Assembly (NCBI GenBank): GCA_002407775.1
Contig: DHOP01000009.1
Coordinates: 1 to 64,000 of the forward strand
Direction of reading: 5' to 3'
DNA: 64,000 nt
Origin: Prevotella sp. UBA5387
GTDB taxonomy: Bacteria > Bacteroidota > Bacteroidia > Bacteroidales > Bacteroidaceae
Shown piece after piece: positions 44,238 through 53,222 of this stretch. How positions within the stretch are numbered: the stretch's first letter is position 1; each line of letters opens with the position of its first letter. The notes below the pieces were generated by a model. That model did no database searches and was not told the origin of the DNA. It saw nothing but the letters and a program-made list of their open reading frames with translations. A program made the position numbers and the translations under genes.

Positions 44238-46093
44238 TGTTTTTTCATTGCTGCCTCACGAAGCTTATCATAGTCCACTGAGTTCTTCAGTATACGTGGC
44301 CTTAGCTCGTCGTAGTCGGGAGAAAGGATATTGAACTTTGCACGATAGTCTTTTGTATGGATGCCGGCCAACCATACCATGAGGTGAGGCAAAGCGTCCG
44401 TCATAAATCGTTTGTCTTTTGCATCCTTGATCATTTTAAATACCTCAGGGTGCTTCACTGCGTAACTATGAGAACAGTAGATCCAGAAAGGTACCTCGAA
44501 TTCATAGTGCGCCAACGGCCAGTCAACCGCCGAACTATGGTTACGTCCGATAAAGTGTCGGCCCGGTTCGTAGATTTCCTCGCCATGGTCGGGCATATAA
44601 ATGACAATGGCGTTTTCATTCTCAAAGCGCTGAACAATCTGATCGACAATGGAGTCATTATATAAAACAGCATTGTCGTAATCGGCAATCATCTGTCTAG
44701 CCCTTGGCCCCAACTCGGGTCGAGCTTCCTTGTAGTCGTCTGCCTTGAACACCTGACGGTCACTCGGATAACGCGTACGATAACTTACATGCTGGCCGAT
44801 GAGGTGGAAGATAATCAGGTTATGCCCTTTGAGGTTGATAGTGCCTTTCTTTAGGAAGTTATCATAGTCATTCAGCAGACCGTCATCATAGCGATGCAGT
44901 TCTGTATTGCGTGTGTCAAACTGAGCCTTATTGAGTGTGGGATCATTAAGAAAGAACCCTCCTGAAAAATCGTATACAGCCTCCTGTGCTTTCGGAAGGA
45001 ATTGGTTAGTCATGAAGGTAACTTTATATCCTGCTTTGCGGAACAACTCAGGAAATAGCGGATAGTCACACCACTCCCCCTTATCTCCTATCACATACAT
45101 CGAAAGAAAGAGCTTGAAAACGAAGCTTGTGAGATTCCACCCACTCACCACATCAGTGAAAGACGTAAGCAATCCTTTGTCCTCGAGAAGCAACTGATGA
45201 GGAGCAGTCTTCAAACGATACCCATAAAGTTGTGAGTGAGCCTTGCTATAGCTTTCTCCTATGATAAACACGATGTTGGGTGAACGATAGGAGCAAGAAT
45301 CCACTTTTGCTCGTTCGGCGGCTATTATACATCTATCAATCTGTTTGGCAGCCAACATATTGCTATAAACTGAGAAAGCTAGACGATATATGGGCAGGTA
45401 AAACTCAGCATGGTCCTTCTCGGTAAGCAAATGCTCCACGTTACCAATTGTGGGTGCTGTCATCATGCGCGTCATCTGACGCTTGTTTTGCCAGCTATCA
45501 ATGATACCAAAAACAAGTAGCACAAGCACCAACATGCCACCCAAGACATCTATTCTTTGTTGTCGCAACCTAACGGCAAAGCGTCTTAATTTACCCCGAA
45601 TGAGCAAGCCTTGACGGGGGTCTAGAAAGCGCAGAATAGTGTGTCTTGACTTCCATGCAAGATGCAAGAGCATGAGCAGGAATATCCAGAAAAGGGGTGA
45701 AAACAAAACATCGGAAGAAAGATAGGTTTGCAAAAATTCTCCCGCCTCACGGCTGTCCGTCTCGCTAACGAGCAACAGCATTGTGGGATTTAGCGTTGAA
45801 CCAAACTTCCAGAAGCAGTATACATCCACTATGGCCACGGCATATAGCACGGCATACAACAACATCCGAATCCACGAACGAATGTGACGAGGAAAGATGG
45901 CTAATACAACACAAACAAAATAGATATCGACAAAAAGCTCCAGAAACAGATTGTCATAGAGCTTCGCACTCCTTGTTTCGGGAAGTGTGAGCACAGCACA
46001 AAGCACCCCAAGGATGTACATCGTCACGAAGAATGTACGGTTCTTCGCGATAGGCATTAGCAACCAACGTGCTATACGTCTCAATCGCTTCAT
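44234..46093 (-). CDS. Phosphoethanolamine transferase-like sulfatase-fold membrane enzyme
   Basis: This 619-residue protein has five N-terminal spans (to about residue 190) and a periplasmic alkaline-phosphatase/sulfatase-fold domain. Motifs are NIVFIIGESYSKAHSQLYGY (metal Glu), the Thr-containing SGWNLTSFVFKLFLS where EptA/CptA enzymes have their nucleophile Thr, VIYMPDHGEEIYE (Asp-His metal site) and GRNHSSA. Such enzymes transfer phosphoethanolamine from phosphatidylethanolamine to lipid A or core sugars. It is the first gene of the eight-gene envelope operon (46093 to 37296), with a promoter just upstream. Confidence 0.87.
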   Translation of the reverse strand: MKRLRRIARWLLMPIAKNRTFFVTMYILGVLCAVLTLPETRSAKLYDNLFLELFVDIYFVCVVLAIFPRHIRSWIRMLLYAVLYAVAIVDVYCFWKFGSTLNPTMLLLVSETDSREAGEFLQTYLSSDVLFSPLFWIFLLMLLHLAWKSRHTILRFLDPRQGLLIRGKLRRFAVRLRQQRIDVLGGMLVLVLLVFGIIDSWQNKRQMTRMMTAPTIGNVEHLLTEKDHAEFYLPIYRLAFSVYSNMLAAKQIDRCIIAAERAKVDSCSYRSPNIVFIIGESYSKAHSQLYGYRLKTAPHQLLLEDKGLLTSFTDVVSGWNLTSFVFKLFLSMYVIGDKGEWCDYPLFPELFRKAGYKVTFMTNQFLPKAQEAVYDFSGGFFLNDPTLNKAQFDTRNTELHRYDDGLLNDYDNFLKKGTINLKGHNLIIFHLIGQHVSYRTRYPSDRQVFKADDYKEARPELGPRARQMIADYDNAVLYNDSIVDQIVQRFENENAIVIYMPDHGEEIYEPGRHFIGRNHSSAVDWPLAHYEFEVPFWIYCSHSYAVKHPEVFKMIKDAKDKRFMTDALPHLMVWLAGIHTKDYRAKFNILSPDYDELRPRILKNSVDYDKLREAAMKKQ

Positions 46094-46116
46094 TGTTTAC
46101 AAATACTTCCCTTTTG

Positions 46117-46124
46117 CAAAAGTA
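46117..46124 (-). promoter_or_regulatory. -7 box of the envelope operon
   Basis: TACTTTTG on the minus strand (46124-46117) matches TAnnTTTG exactly, 24 bp before the start at 46093. The -33 element is not clear; a TTTTTAC lies closer than usual. Confidence 0.5.
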
Positions 46125-46181
46125 GTATAAAATCTGTAAAAAGTCACGTTAATACGCTAAATTAACGCTTCTACTTTACTG

Positions 46182-46874
46182 TCATCGATAGTAGGTCATT
46201 ACCATGTCCCGAATACTTGGTGGTACAAGCCCATCAATAGGCTGACCAGACCTCACACGCCTTCGAATATCAGTGCTACTCACTTCATATAGCTTGGTAT
46301 CGAGAAGATGCACTGAAGGCGGAAGGATCGTGTCGTCAACCGAGTAATTCCTACGAGGATAGACAACGATTTCATAATGGGCAAGGATGTCGCTGGGATG
46401 CGCCCAACGATCGAATGCCAGCCAGTTGTCGGCACCAATAAGTAGTACAAAGGTACGGTCGGGATAGTCGTTGGTCAGGTTTTGCAGCGTATTCCAGGTG
46501 TATGAAGGCTTCGGCAAATGAAATTCATAGTCGGAAGCAATCATATTTGGCTCATCGGCCAAACCCACTCGTGTCATCTCCAAGCGCAAATCGTCGTCAA
46601 TAAGATCCGTGGCATTTGTCTTGAAAGGATTTAGTGGTGTGACCACAAACCATATTTCGTCGAGCTGTGCCTTACTCAGTAGCTGCCTTGCCAATGCAAT
46701 GTGGCCTGCATGCAAAGGATTGAAACTACCGCCGAAAAAACCTGTACGTTTGGTAGCGGAGCCTTGGTTTTGTAAGGACTGAGCACTATTTTCCTCACCT
46801 ATGACTGTGTTTGCTTGGGAAGCAGAGTGCAACTCTGCTCTGTTGGCGGATGATTTGAATGATGAGGAGGACAT
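46182..46874 (-). CDS. nadD: Nicotinate-nucleotide adenylyltransferase, with N-terminal extension
   Basis: This enzyme joins ATP and nicotinate mononucleotide in NAD synthesis. GFFGGSFNPLHAGHIALA is the nucleotidyltransferase motif, and SSTDIRRRVRSG the ISSTxIR motif. The domain is of normal size, but 44 Ser/Ala/Gln/Asn-rich residues precede KRTGFFGG and no in-frame ATG exists closer to it (only a TTG). I choose ATG 46874, 4 bp after the gmk stop; 46898 would overlap gmk by 20 bp. It is the last gene of the yicC-gmk-nadD group. Confidence 0.92.
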   Translation of the reverse strand: MSSSSFKSSANRAELHSASQANTVIGEENSAQSLQNQGSATKRTGFFGGSFNPLHAGHIALARQLLSKAQLDEIWFVVTPLNPFKTNATDLIDDDLRLEMTRVGLADEPNMIASDYEFHLPKPSYTWNTLQNLTNDYPDRTFVLLIGADNWLAFDRWAHPSDILAHYEIVVYPRRNYSVDDTILPPSVHLLDTKLYEVSSTDIRRRVRSGQPIDGLVPPSIRDMVMTYYR

Positions 46875-46878
46875 TTGA

Positions 46879-47511
46879 TTAAGCTTTAAGAAACTCACTT
46901 ACCACACGATAGGCTTCTGCTTCGGCTTTTACAAGGTCGTCATTGATGATCACATGATCAAATTTTGAGGCGAAAGTCAACTCGTAAGCGGCTTTTGCCA
47001 AACGCTCTTCGATGACTTCTGGAGCATCAGTGGCACGACTCACCAATCTTCGTCTGAGCTCATCAATAGATGGGGGTTGTATGAAAAGGCTTAATGCCCT
47101 GTCTCCATAATACTGCTTAATATTGCAGCCACCCTTGACATCAACATCAAAAACTACATTTTGGCCTGCCTCACACTGGCTCTCTACCTGCGACTTGAGC
47201 GTGCCATAGAAGCGGTCAGGATATACTTCCTCATACTCCAAGAACTCCTCTGCCGCTATCTTTGACCTAAAATCCTCAGGAGAAATAAAAAAATATTCCA
47301 CTCCACTGCGCTCCATTCCACGAGGTTGGCGGCTGGTACACGAAATGGAAAAAGCCAAGTGCAACTCGGGATGCTCCTTCATCAAGTAGTTCACAATAGT
47401 ACTCTTGCCACTACCACTGGGTGCGCTGAAGATGATGAGACGAGCTCGTCCCTTGTCCTTGCAGACCTTTTTGTCGGGGTTTGATGGTTGTATATCGTTG
47501 TTATTTTGCAT
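46879..47511 (-). CDS. gmk: Guanylate kinase
   Basis: This 210-residue kinase makes GDP from GMP. It contains the P-loop FSAPSGSGKST and the guanylate-kinase marks SISCTSRQPRGMERSGVEYFF and FLEYEEVYPDRFYGT. About 22 polar residues precede the domain. It follows yicC as in many bacteria, but repeat array E sits between the two. Confidence 0.96.
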   Translation of the reverse strand: MQNNNDIQPSNPDKKVCKDKGRARLIIFSAPSGSGKSTIVNYLMKEHPELHLAFSISCTSRQPRGMERSGVEYFFISPEDFRSKIAAEEFLEYEEVYPDRFYGTLKSQVESQCEAGQNVVFDVDVKGGCNIKQYYGDRALSLFIQPPSIDELRRRLVSRATDAPEVIEERLAKAAYELTFASKFDHVIINDDLVKAEAEAYRVVSEFLKA

Positions 47512-47568
47512 AGTCTAGCATGTCGTTAATTCAAGTATTGACCGCGATTGAAGTCTTTCGAGGTTGTG

Positions 47569-47656
47569 ATTCAAATTGATTCATGCTGTGTTTCAAATTG
47601 AATCACACTGTGAATCAATTTGATTTACTCAGTGAAACAAATTGATTCACGACACC
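47569..47656 (+). repeat. 22-bp-period TGAWTCA array E (4 units)
   Basis: Units start at 47569, 47591, 47613 and 47635. The cores vary (ATTCAAATTGATTCA, TTTCAAATTGAATCA, AATCAATTTGATTTA, AAACAAATTGATTCA) but keep the exact 22-bp period and GTG ends. It lies between co-directional yicC and gmk. Confidence 0.88.
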
Positions 47657-47724
47657 GAAGCTATCACTTGTTGCCCTGAAAGGGCTTTTCTGTTAATCCG
47701 AAAGGGGAGATTTATGCTTTTCTA

Positions 47725-48600
47725 TCAAAGTGCATTGAGCACCTGTTCCTTGATTTGCTCCAACTCGTCCTTCATCTGCACCACGATATTCTGCATCTCA
47801 GCTTGGTTGCTCTTGGAACCAGTGGTATTTATTTCACGTCCCATCTCTTGGGCGATGAATCCAAGTTTCTTACCCACAGGTTGGTCTTCAGCCATTGTTT
47901 CGCGGAAATACTTCAGGTGATTAGTCAAGCGCTGCTTCTCCTCGCTGATATCAAGCTTCTCGATATAGTATATGAGTTCTTGCTCCAAGCGGTTCTTATT
48001 ATAATCGACTTCGGGTATCTGTTCCAATCCTTTGACAATAGTATCCTTGATTTTGGGCACCCTACTAGCCTCGAATGGTTCGATTTCATGGAGCAAACGC
48101 TCAATATTGTCCACCTTTTCATGGAACTTCTTTTCGAGGGCCGCGCCTTCTTGATGGCGGAATTTGAGGAGTTCCTCGATAGCTTGGTCTATCGCCCCAT
48201 CGGCAACTTCCCACTCCTCCTCATTAAGTTGTTCAACATCCGTCTTCAAAAGTACATCGGGTAGTCCTAACAATGTAGAATACCAGTCCTGAGGTTCGGG
48301 AATACCCGTACTTGCAGAGATTTCCTTAATTTGTCGGTAATAGTTCTCCATGAGAGTCGCGTTGATTGGCGTGGCATCCTGAAGGTTGTTCTTTTCTATC
48401 CAAATGGCAAAATCTACCTTACCGCGTTGCATTGTTTTGGAAAGCTTAAGACGTATCTCCATTTCCTTCTCACGGTAGAGAGGGGCAATGCGAGCAGATA
48501 GATCGAGGTTCTTGCTATTGAGCGATTTAATCTCGACATTGATTTTTTTGTCCTTGTAATTGGCAACAGCTTTGCCAAAACCTGTCATGGATTGTATCAT
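47725..48600 (-). CDS. YicC/YloC family endoribonuclease
   Basis: This 291-residue protein begins with the invariant MIQSMTGFGKA. It also has EIKSLNSKNLDLSARIAPLYREKEMEIR and ends with IGREINTTGSK-like EMGREINTTGSKSNQAE (C-terminal DUF1732 part). The family cleaves RNA, and E. coli YicC assists degradation of specific small RNAs. Promoter at 48624-48657. Confidence 0.94.
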   Translation of the reverse strand: MIQSMTGFGKAVANYKDKKINVEIKSLNSKNLDLSARIAPLYREKEMEIRLKLSKTMQRGKVDFAIWIEKNNLQDATPINATLMENYYRQIKEISASTGIPEPQDWYSTLLGLPDVLLKTDVEQLNEEEWEVADGAIDQAIEELLKFRHQEGAALEKKFHEKVDNIERLLHEIEPFEASRVPKIKDTIVKGLEQIPEVDYNKNRLEQELIYYIEKLDISEEKQRLTNHLKYFRETMAEDQPVGKKLGFIAQEMGREINTTGSKSNQAEMQNIVVQMKDELEQIKEQVLNAL

Positions 48601-48623
48601 AGTCTGTATCAGTTAAATTTATG

Positions 48624-48661
48624 CAAAAGTACATATTTTGTAGGAAAAAAGCGTAAATTTG
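48624..48661. promoter_or_regulatory. Overlapping divergent promoters of yicC and tsaB
   Basis: On the minus strand, TACTTTTG (48631-48624) with a TTTAC -33 element (48657-48653) serves yicC. On the plus strand, TAAATTTG (48654-48661) is a -7 box for tsaB. The yicC -33 region overlaps the tsaB -7 box, so the two would compete. Confidence 0.5.
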
Positions 48662-48701
48662 CGATTTATTATGACAACCGCATAAGCACAACAGGAAGAT
48701 T

Positions 48702-49394
48702 ATGTCTTGCATTTTGAATATAGAGACGAGCACTGACGTGTGCTCGGTAGCCGTCAGCGATGACGGAGCATGCATCTTTGATAAACAGGACCATAGTGGG
48801 TCAAACCATGCCGAGCGTCTCGGCACATTCGTAGACGAGGCTCTCTCCTTTGCAGACAGCCATGCTATACCCCTTGACGCGGTGGCTGTGAGTTGTGGTC
48901 CAGGATCTTATACTGGCTTGCGCATTGGCGTTTCCATGGCCAAGGGTGTGTGTTACGGACGTGGCGTAAAGCTCATCGGTGTGCCTACGTTAGAGTTACT
49001 CTGTGTTCCTGTACTGCTTCATGAGATGATAGTCGAGCCCGACGCTTTGCTCTGCCCTATGCTTGATGCCCGAAGGATGGAGGTTTATGCACAGGTTTTC
49101 GATCGCTCTCTGAAGGAAGTTCATTCTATTCACGCAACTGTGGTGGAGGAAGATACCTACAAAGAATATTTGGATAAATACCCTGTTTATTTCTTTGGCA
49201 ATGGTGCCAAGAAGTGCCGCGAGATTATCCATCACCCCAATGCACATTTTATCGATGACATCGAGCCTTTGGCCAAAAACATGTTACCCCTCGCCGAGAA
49301 GCGCATTGCTAAAGAGCGATATGAGGATGTGGCTTATTTCGTGCCCTTTTACCTTAAGGATTTCGTGGCCAAAATGCCACGCAAGTTGCTATAA
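48702..49394 (+). CDS. tsaB: tRNA threonylcarbamoyladenosine biosynthesis protein TsaB
   Basis: This 230-residue member of the ASKHA fold partners TsaD in making t6A in tRNAs. It has ILNIETSTDVCSVAV at the N-terminus, NHAERLGTFVDEAL, and AVSCGPGSYTGLRIGVSMAKG, the TsaB signature. It lacks TsaD metal-binding His motifs, as expected. It is the first gene of the plus-strand housekeeping block ending at 55675. Confidence 0.95.
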   Translation: MSCILNIETSTDVCSVAVSDDGACIFDKQDHSGSNHAERLGTFVDEALSFADSHAIPLDAVAVSCGPGSYTGLRIGVSMAKGVCYGRGVKLIGVPTLELLCVPVLLHEMIVEPDALLCPMLDARRMEVYAQVFDRSLKEVHSIHATVVEEDTYKEYLDKYPVYFFGNGAKKCREIIHHPNAHFIDDIEPLAKNMLPLAEKRIAKERYEDVAYFVPFYLKDFVAKMPRKLL

Positions 49395-49459
49395 ATCAAA
49401 CATAACGTTTTGCTGAGGGCAATGTCTCTCACTAACTTTCATTTTTAACAACACAATTT

Positions 49460-50050
49460 ATGAACATCGACGGATTAGACTATAACACTCAGCGAGAAAC
49501 TCTAGTGCTACCCGAATATGGACGTGAGGTACAGCGCATGGTCGACTATGCACTATCATTAACTGACCGTGCTGAACGACAGAGGTGCGCAGAAACCATC
49601 GTTACGACAATGGAGCGCATGTTTCCACAGAGCAAGGCTAACGCCGACAGCAAACAGAAGTTCTGGGATCACCTTGCCATTATGAGTGATTTCAAGCTTG
49701 ATATTGATTGGCCTTACGACATTTCCCAGGCCAAGACCATCAACTCCAAACCGGAATCGATGGGCTATCCTATGCAAAGGATACCTATAAGGCATTATGG
49801 AAGACTGATTTTCGAGAGCTTTGAAAAGCTCAAGACCATGGAACCAGGAGAGGAACGCGAGGCTCTTGCGAGACTGACAGCCAACCAAATGAAGCGCGAC
49901 CTCATGCAATGGAGTCATAGCTATAGCGACGACAAAGTCGCAGATGACCTTGCGCGCTACACCGATGGCAAGATTCAGTTGAATCTCGATACCTTCAAGT
50001 TTGAAAAAATAGTCATTCCCACACCCGAGAAAAAGCGTAAACGCAAGTAA
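49460..50050 (+). CDS. DUF4290 domain protein
   Basis: This 196-residue cytoplasmic protein begins GLDYNTQRETLVLPEYGREVQRMVDYAL, the start of the Bacteroidetes-specific family I know as DUF4290, and ends in a very basic tail (PEKKRKRK). The function is unknown. It is conserved next to murA, whose start is 2 bp after its stop, so the two are translationally linked. Confidence 0.88.
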   Translation: MNIDGLDYNTQRETLVLPEYGREVQRMVDYALSLTDRAERQRCAETIVTTMERMFPQSKANADSKQKFWDHLAIMSDFKLDIDWPYDISQAKTINSKPESMGYPMQRIPIRHYGRLIFESFEKLKTMEPGEEREALARLTANQMKRDLMQWSHSYSDDKVADDLARYTDGKIQLNLDTFKFEKIVIPTPEKKRKRK

Positions 50051-50052
50051 GC

Positions 50053-51375
50053 ATGGAGTCATTCATTATTGAAGGCGGGCATCAGCTCTGCGGCGAGATC
50101 ACACCACAGGGTGCCAAGAACGAGGCGCTTGAGGTCATCAGTGCAACAATGCTGACCACCGAAAAGGTGCGTATCAGCAACATCCCAGACATTCTTGACG
50201 TAAACAACCTCATCCAATTATTGCGCGACATCGGCGTGAAGGTCGAGTGCAACGGTCGAGGCGACTATACGTTCCAGGCCGATGACTTGAACCTCGACTA
50301 TCTCGACAGCCTTGAATTTGTCAAGAAATGCTCCTCACTTCGCGGCTCAGTGCTGATGATAGGACCGTTACTTGGTCGCTTCGGAAGAGCCATTATTGCT
50401 AAGCCCGGAGGCGACAAGATAGGACGTAGACGTCTAGATACTCACTTCCTAGGTTTCAGAAATCTCGGTGCAAGATTCATCAAGGACGAGCAACGAGACG
50501 TTTATCTCATAGAGGCAAAGCGCTTGAAGGGTACCTATATGTTGCTCGACGAGGCTTCGGTTACAGGTACTGCCAACATCATTATGGCCGCCGTGATGGC
50601 CAAAGGTGTGACAACGATTTACAATGCAGCCTCTGAACCATATATCCAACAGCTGTGCCACTTGCTCAATGCCATGGGGGCGAGCATATCAGGTATCGGT
50701 AGTAACCTGCTGACTATTGTGGGGGTGGATAGCCTCCACGGTGCAACCCACAGGCTATTGCCCGATATGATTGAGGTCGGTTCATTCATAGGCATGGCGG
50801 CAATGGTAGGTAACGGCGTGCGAATCAAGGACGTTTCACTACGCAATCTTGGTATCATTCCCGATGCCTTTAGGCGCATCGGTGTGAAGATTAAGGAGGA
50901 AGGAGATGACCTTTACATACCTCATCAGCCACATTATCAAGTCGAATCGTTCATCGATGGTACGATTATGACTCTTTCAGACGCACCTTGGCCAGGACTG
51001 ACTCCTGACCTCTTGTCAGTGCTTCTCGTTGTCGGTACACAGGCTAGAGGGACCGTTCTCATTCACCAAAAGATGTTTGAGAGCCGTCTCTTCTTTGTTG
51101 ACAAACTCATAGACATGGGTGCTCAGATTATCCTTTGTGATCCACACAGAGCCGTAGTCGTTGGCCAGGACCATCGCATAAAGCTTCGTGCTGGTAAGAT
51201 GACAAGCCCGGATATCCGCGCCGGTATCGCTTTGCTTATTGCTGCAATGAGTGCTGACGGCACAAGTCGCATTGATAACATTGCTCAAATAGACCGTGGC
51301 TATGAGGATATTGAGCAACGACTCAACAATTTGGGAGCCAAAATTAAGCGCGTCGATGATTGTTCGATCGTGTGA
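50053..51375 (+). CDS. murA: UDP-N-acetylglucosamine 1-carboxyvinyltransferase, Asp-type active site
   Basis: This 440-residue enzyme carries out the first committed step of peptidoglycan synthesis (enolpyruvyl transfer to UDP-GlcNAc). It contains GAKNEALEVISATMLT, SLRGSVLMIGPLLGRFG and KPGGDKIGRRRLDTHF. In the last motif Asp121 replaces the Cys115 of E. coli MurA that fosfomycin alkylates. Asp variants are known from mycobacteria and chlamydiae and are active but fosfomycin-insensitive. It lies between DUF4290 and rimM. Confidence 0.96.
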   Translation: MESFIIEGGHQLCGEITPQGAKNEALEVISATMLTTEKVRISNIPDILDVNNLIQLLRDIGVKVECNGRGDYTFQADDLNLDYLDSLEFVKKCSSLRGSVLMIGPLLGRFGRAIIAKPGGDKIGRRRLDTHFLGFRNLGARFIKDEQRDVYLIEAKRLKGTYMLLDEASVTGTANIIMAAVMAKGVTTIYNAASEPYIQQLCHLLNAMGASISGIGSNLLTIVGVDSLHGATHRLLPDMIEVGSFIGMAAMVGNGVRIKDVSLRNLGIIPDAFRRIGVKIKEEGDDLYIPHQPHYQVESFIDGTIMTLSDAPWPGLTPDLLSVLLVVGTQARGTVLIHQKMFESRLFFVDKLIDMGAQIILCDPHRAVVVGQDHRIKLRAGKMTSPDIRAGIALLIAAMSADGTSRIDNIAQIDRGYEDIEQRLNNLGAKIKRVDDCSIV

Positions 51376-51399
51376 TAGTAAAGAATAGCCAATACAAGA

Positions 51400-51921
51400 A
51401 TGATTAGACGGGACGAAGTTTACCGCATTGGACGCATAGGAAAACCTCACGGAGTGAAGGGCGAAATGACGTTCCAGTTCGACGACGATGTCTTTGATCG
51501 CGTGGAATCCGACTATCTTTTCATCGAGATTGATGGCATTTTGGTGCCATTTTTCATAAGTGAATATCGCTTTCGGAGCAACGAAACAGCATTGGTTACG
51601 TTCGAGGACATTGACAGCGAAGAACAAGCCAAAGAGCTGACAGGGTGTGATGTCTATTTTCCCAATCAGGAACTTGATGGCGATGAAAACGAGATTTCGT
51701 GGGCAGAGCTTATCGGTTATCAGATCGTTGATGCCAATTCAAATGATGTTGTCGGCACCATAGATCGCATTGACGACACGACAATCAATACCCTCTTTGA
51801 GCTTTCGCAGGCCGATGGAACTGAGTTACTAGTGCCTGCCAGTCCCGAAATCATCACCAACATAGATGTAGAACAGCGTATTATAACTATGAACATCCCA
51901 GAAGGGTTGCTCAACCTATAA
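51400..51921 (+). CDS. rimM: 16S rRNA processing protein RimM
   Basis: This 173-residue ribosome maturation factor has an N-terminal RimM domain (YRIGRIGKPHGVKGEMTFQF) and a C-terminal PRC-barrel (WAELIGYQIVDANSNDVVGTI, LLVPASPEIITNIDVEQRIITM). It starts 24 bp after murA. Confidence 0.95.
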   Translation: MIRRDEVYRIGRIGKPHGVKGEMTFQFDDDVFDRVESDYLFIEIDGILVPFFISEYRFRSNETALVTFEDIDSEEQAKELTGCDVYFPNQELDGDENEISWAELIGYQIVDANSNDVVGTIDRIDDTTINTLFELSQADGTELLVPASPEIITNIDVEQRIITMNIPEGLLNL

Positions 51922-52023
51922 GCGTGTGCAAAACTCAAAATGAGTAAGTTCACCATTTAGGTGAATATTGAAAGGTCCTTAGATGAGACCTTCCAGACTT
52001 TAGCGACAAAACAAGGAATTGTA

Positions 52024-53187
52024 ATGAAAAAGCGACAGATATGTATTCTCGGTAGCACGGGTTCCATTGGAACACAGGCTTTGGACGTTATCGCCCAACA
52101 TTCCGACCGCTACGAGGCTTATTGTCTTACAGCAAACAACAACATAGAAAAGCTTGCAGAGCAGGCACGGAAGTTCAATCCAGCCTGCGTTGTCATTGCC
52201 AACGAAGCACTATACGATAATCTTGTGAGTCTTCTTGCAGACCAACCAGGCATTAAGGTCTATGCGGGCAAGGAGGCATTGGCACAAGTTGTAGAGGCCG
52301 ACCCAATCGATATCGTTCTTGCTTCGATGGTTGGATTTGCTGGATTGGTACCAACTATCCATGCCATTAAAGCTCGCAAGAAGATTGCGTTGGCCAACAA
52401 GGAGACACTAGTTGTGGCTGGTGAGCTGATGCTCAACCTCGTGCAACAAAACCATGTGGATCTATTGCCAGTGGATTCCGAGCATAGCGCCATCTTCCAA
52501 AGCCTTGTAGGAGAAGAACAAAACGAGGTAGACAAGATCCTTCTGACCTGTTCGGGCGGTCCTTTTAGGCTTTTCAGCCATGAGCAACTTGCCAAAGTTA
52601 CTGCGGCAGATGCCCTCAAGCACCCTACGTGGGACATGGGAGCGAAGATCACCATCGACTCTGCCACACTGATGAACAAGGGGTTTGAAGTAATGGAAGC
52701 TAAGTGGTTATTTGGCGTTCCTGCCGACCACATCGAAGTATTAATACATCCTCAGAGTATCGTCCATAGCGGGGTTCAGTTCAAAGACGGTGCGGTGAAG
52801 GCTCAACTTGGTGTGCCCGACATGCGTTTGCCTATCCAATATGCCTTTTCATACCCCGAAAGACTGCCTCTAAATGGTGATTTTCTTGACCTTTTCAAAG
52901 CCCAACAGTTAGAGTTCTTCAAGCCCGACATGGAAAAATTCCCGTGTCTCGCCCTTGCTTATGATGCCATCCGTCAAGGCGGAAACATGCCCTGTATTCT
53001 CAATGCAGCCAACGAAGTGGCCAACGCAGCGTTCAGACGGGGAGAATGTTCATTCCTTGGCATAGCAGAAATCATCAGCAAGACTATGACAAAAACGACT
53101 TTTGACGCCATCCCCGACCTTGACATTTATCTGCAAACAGACAGCGAGGCTCGTGCCATCGCCACTGAAATATTGAGAAACAAGTAA
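52024..53187 (+). CDS. dxr: 1-deoxy-D-xylulose 5-phosphate reductoisomerase
   Basis: This 387-residue NADPH-dependent MEP-pathway enzyme makes 2-C-methyl-D-erythritol 4-phosphate for isoprenoids. It contains ILGSTGSIGTQALDVI (NADPH), ALANKETLVVAGEL, PVDSEHSAIFQSL (metal and substrate), and IHPQSIVHSGVQFKDG. I choose ATG 52024 because the upstream frame (51961) adds 21 residues without similarity. Confidence 0.97.
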   Translation: MKKRQICILGSTGSIGTQALDVIAQHSDRYEAYCLTANNNIEKLAEQARKFNPACVVIANEALYDNLVSLLADQPGIKVYAGKEALAQVVEADPIDIVLASMVGFAGLVPTIHAIKARKKIALANKETLVVAGELMLNLVQQNHVDLLPVDSEHSAIFQSLVGEEQNEVDKILLTCSGGPFRLFSHEQLAKVTAADALKHPTWDMGAKITIDSATLMNKGFEVMEAKWLFGVPADHIEVLIHPQSIVHSGVQFKDGAVKAQLGVPDMRLPIQYAFSYPERLPLNGDFLDLFKAQQLEFFKPDMEKFPCLALAYDAIRQGGNMPCILNAANEVANAAFRRGECSFLGIAEIISKTMTKTTFDAIPDLDIYLQTDSEARAIATEILRNK

Positions 53188-53222
53188 TTTATAACATACA
53201 AACACAAGCGACAAATTTGCTC

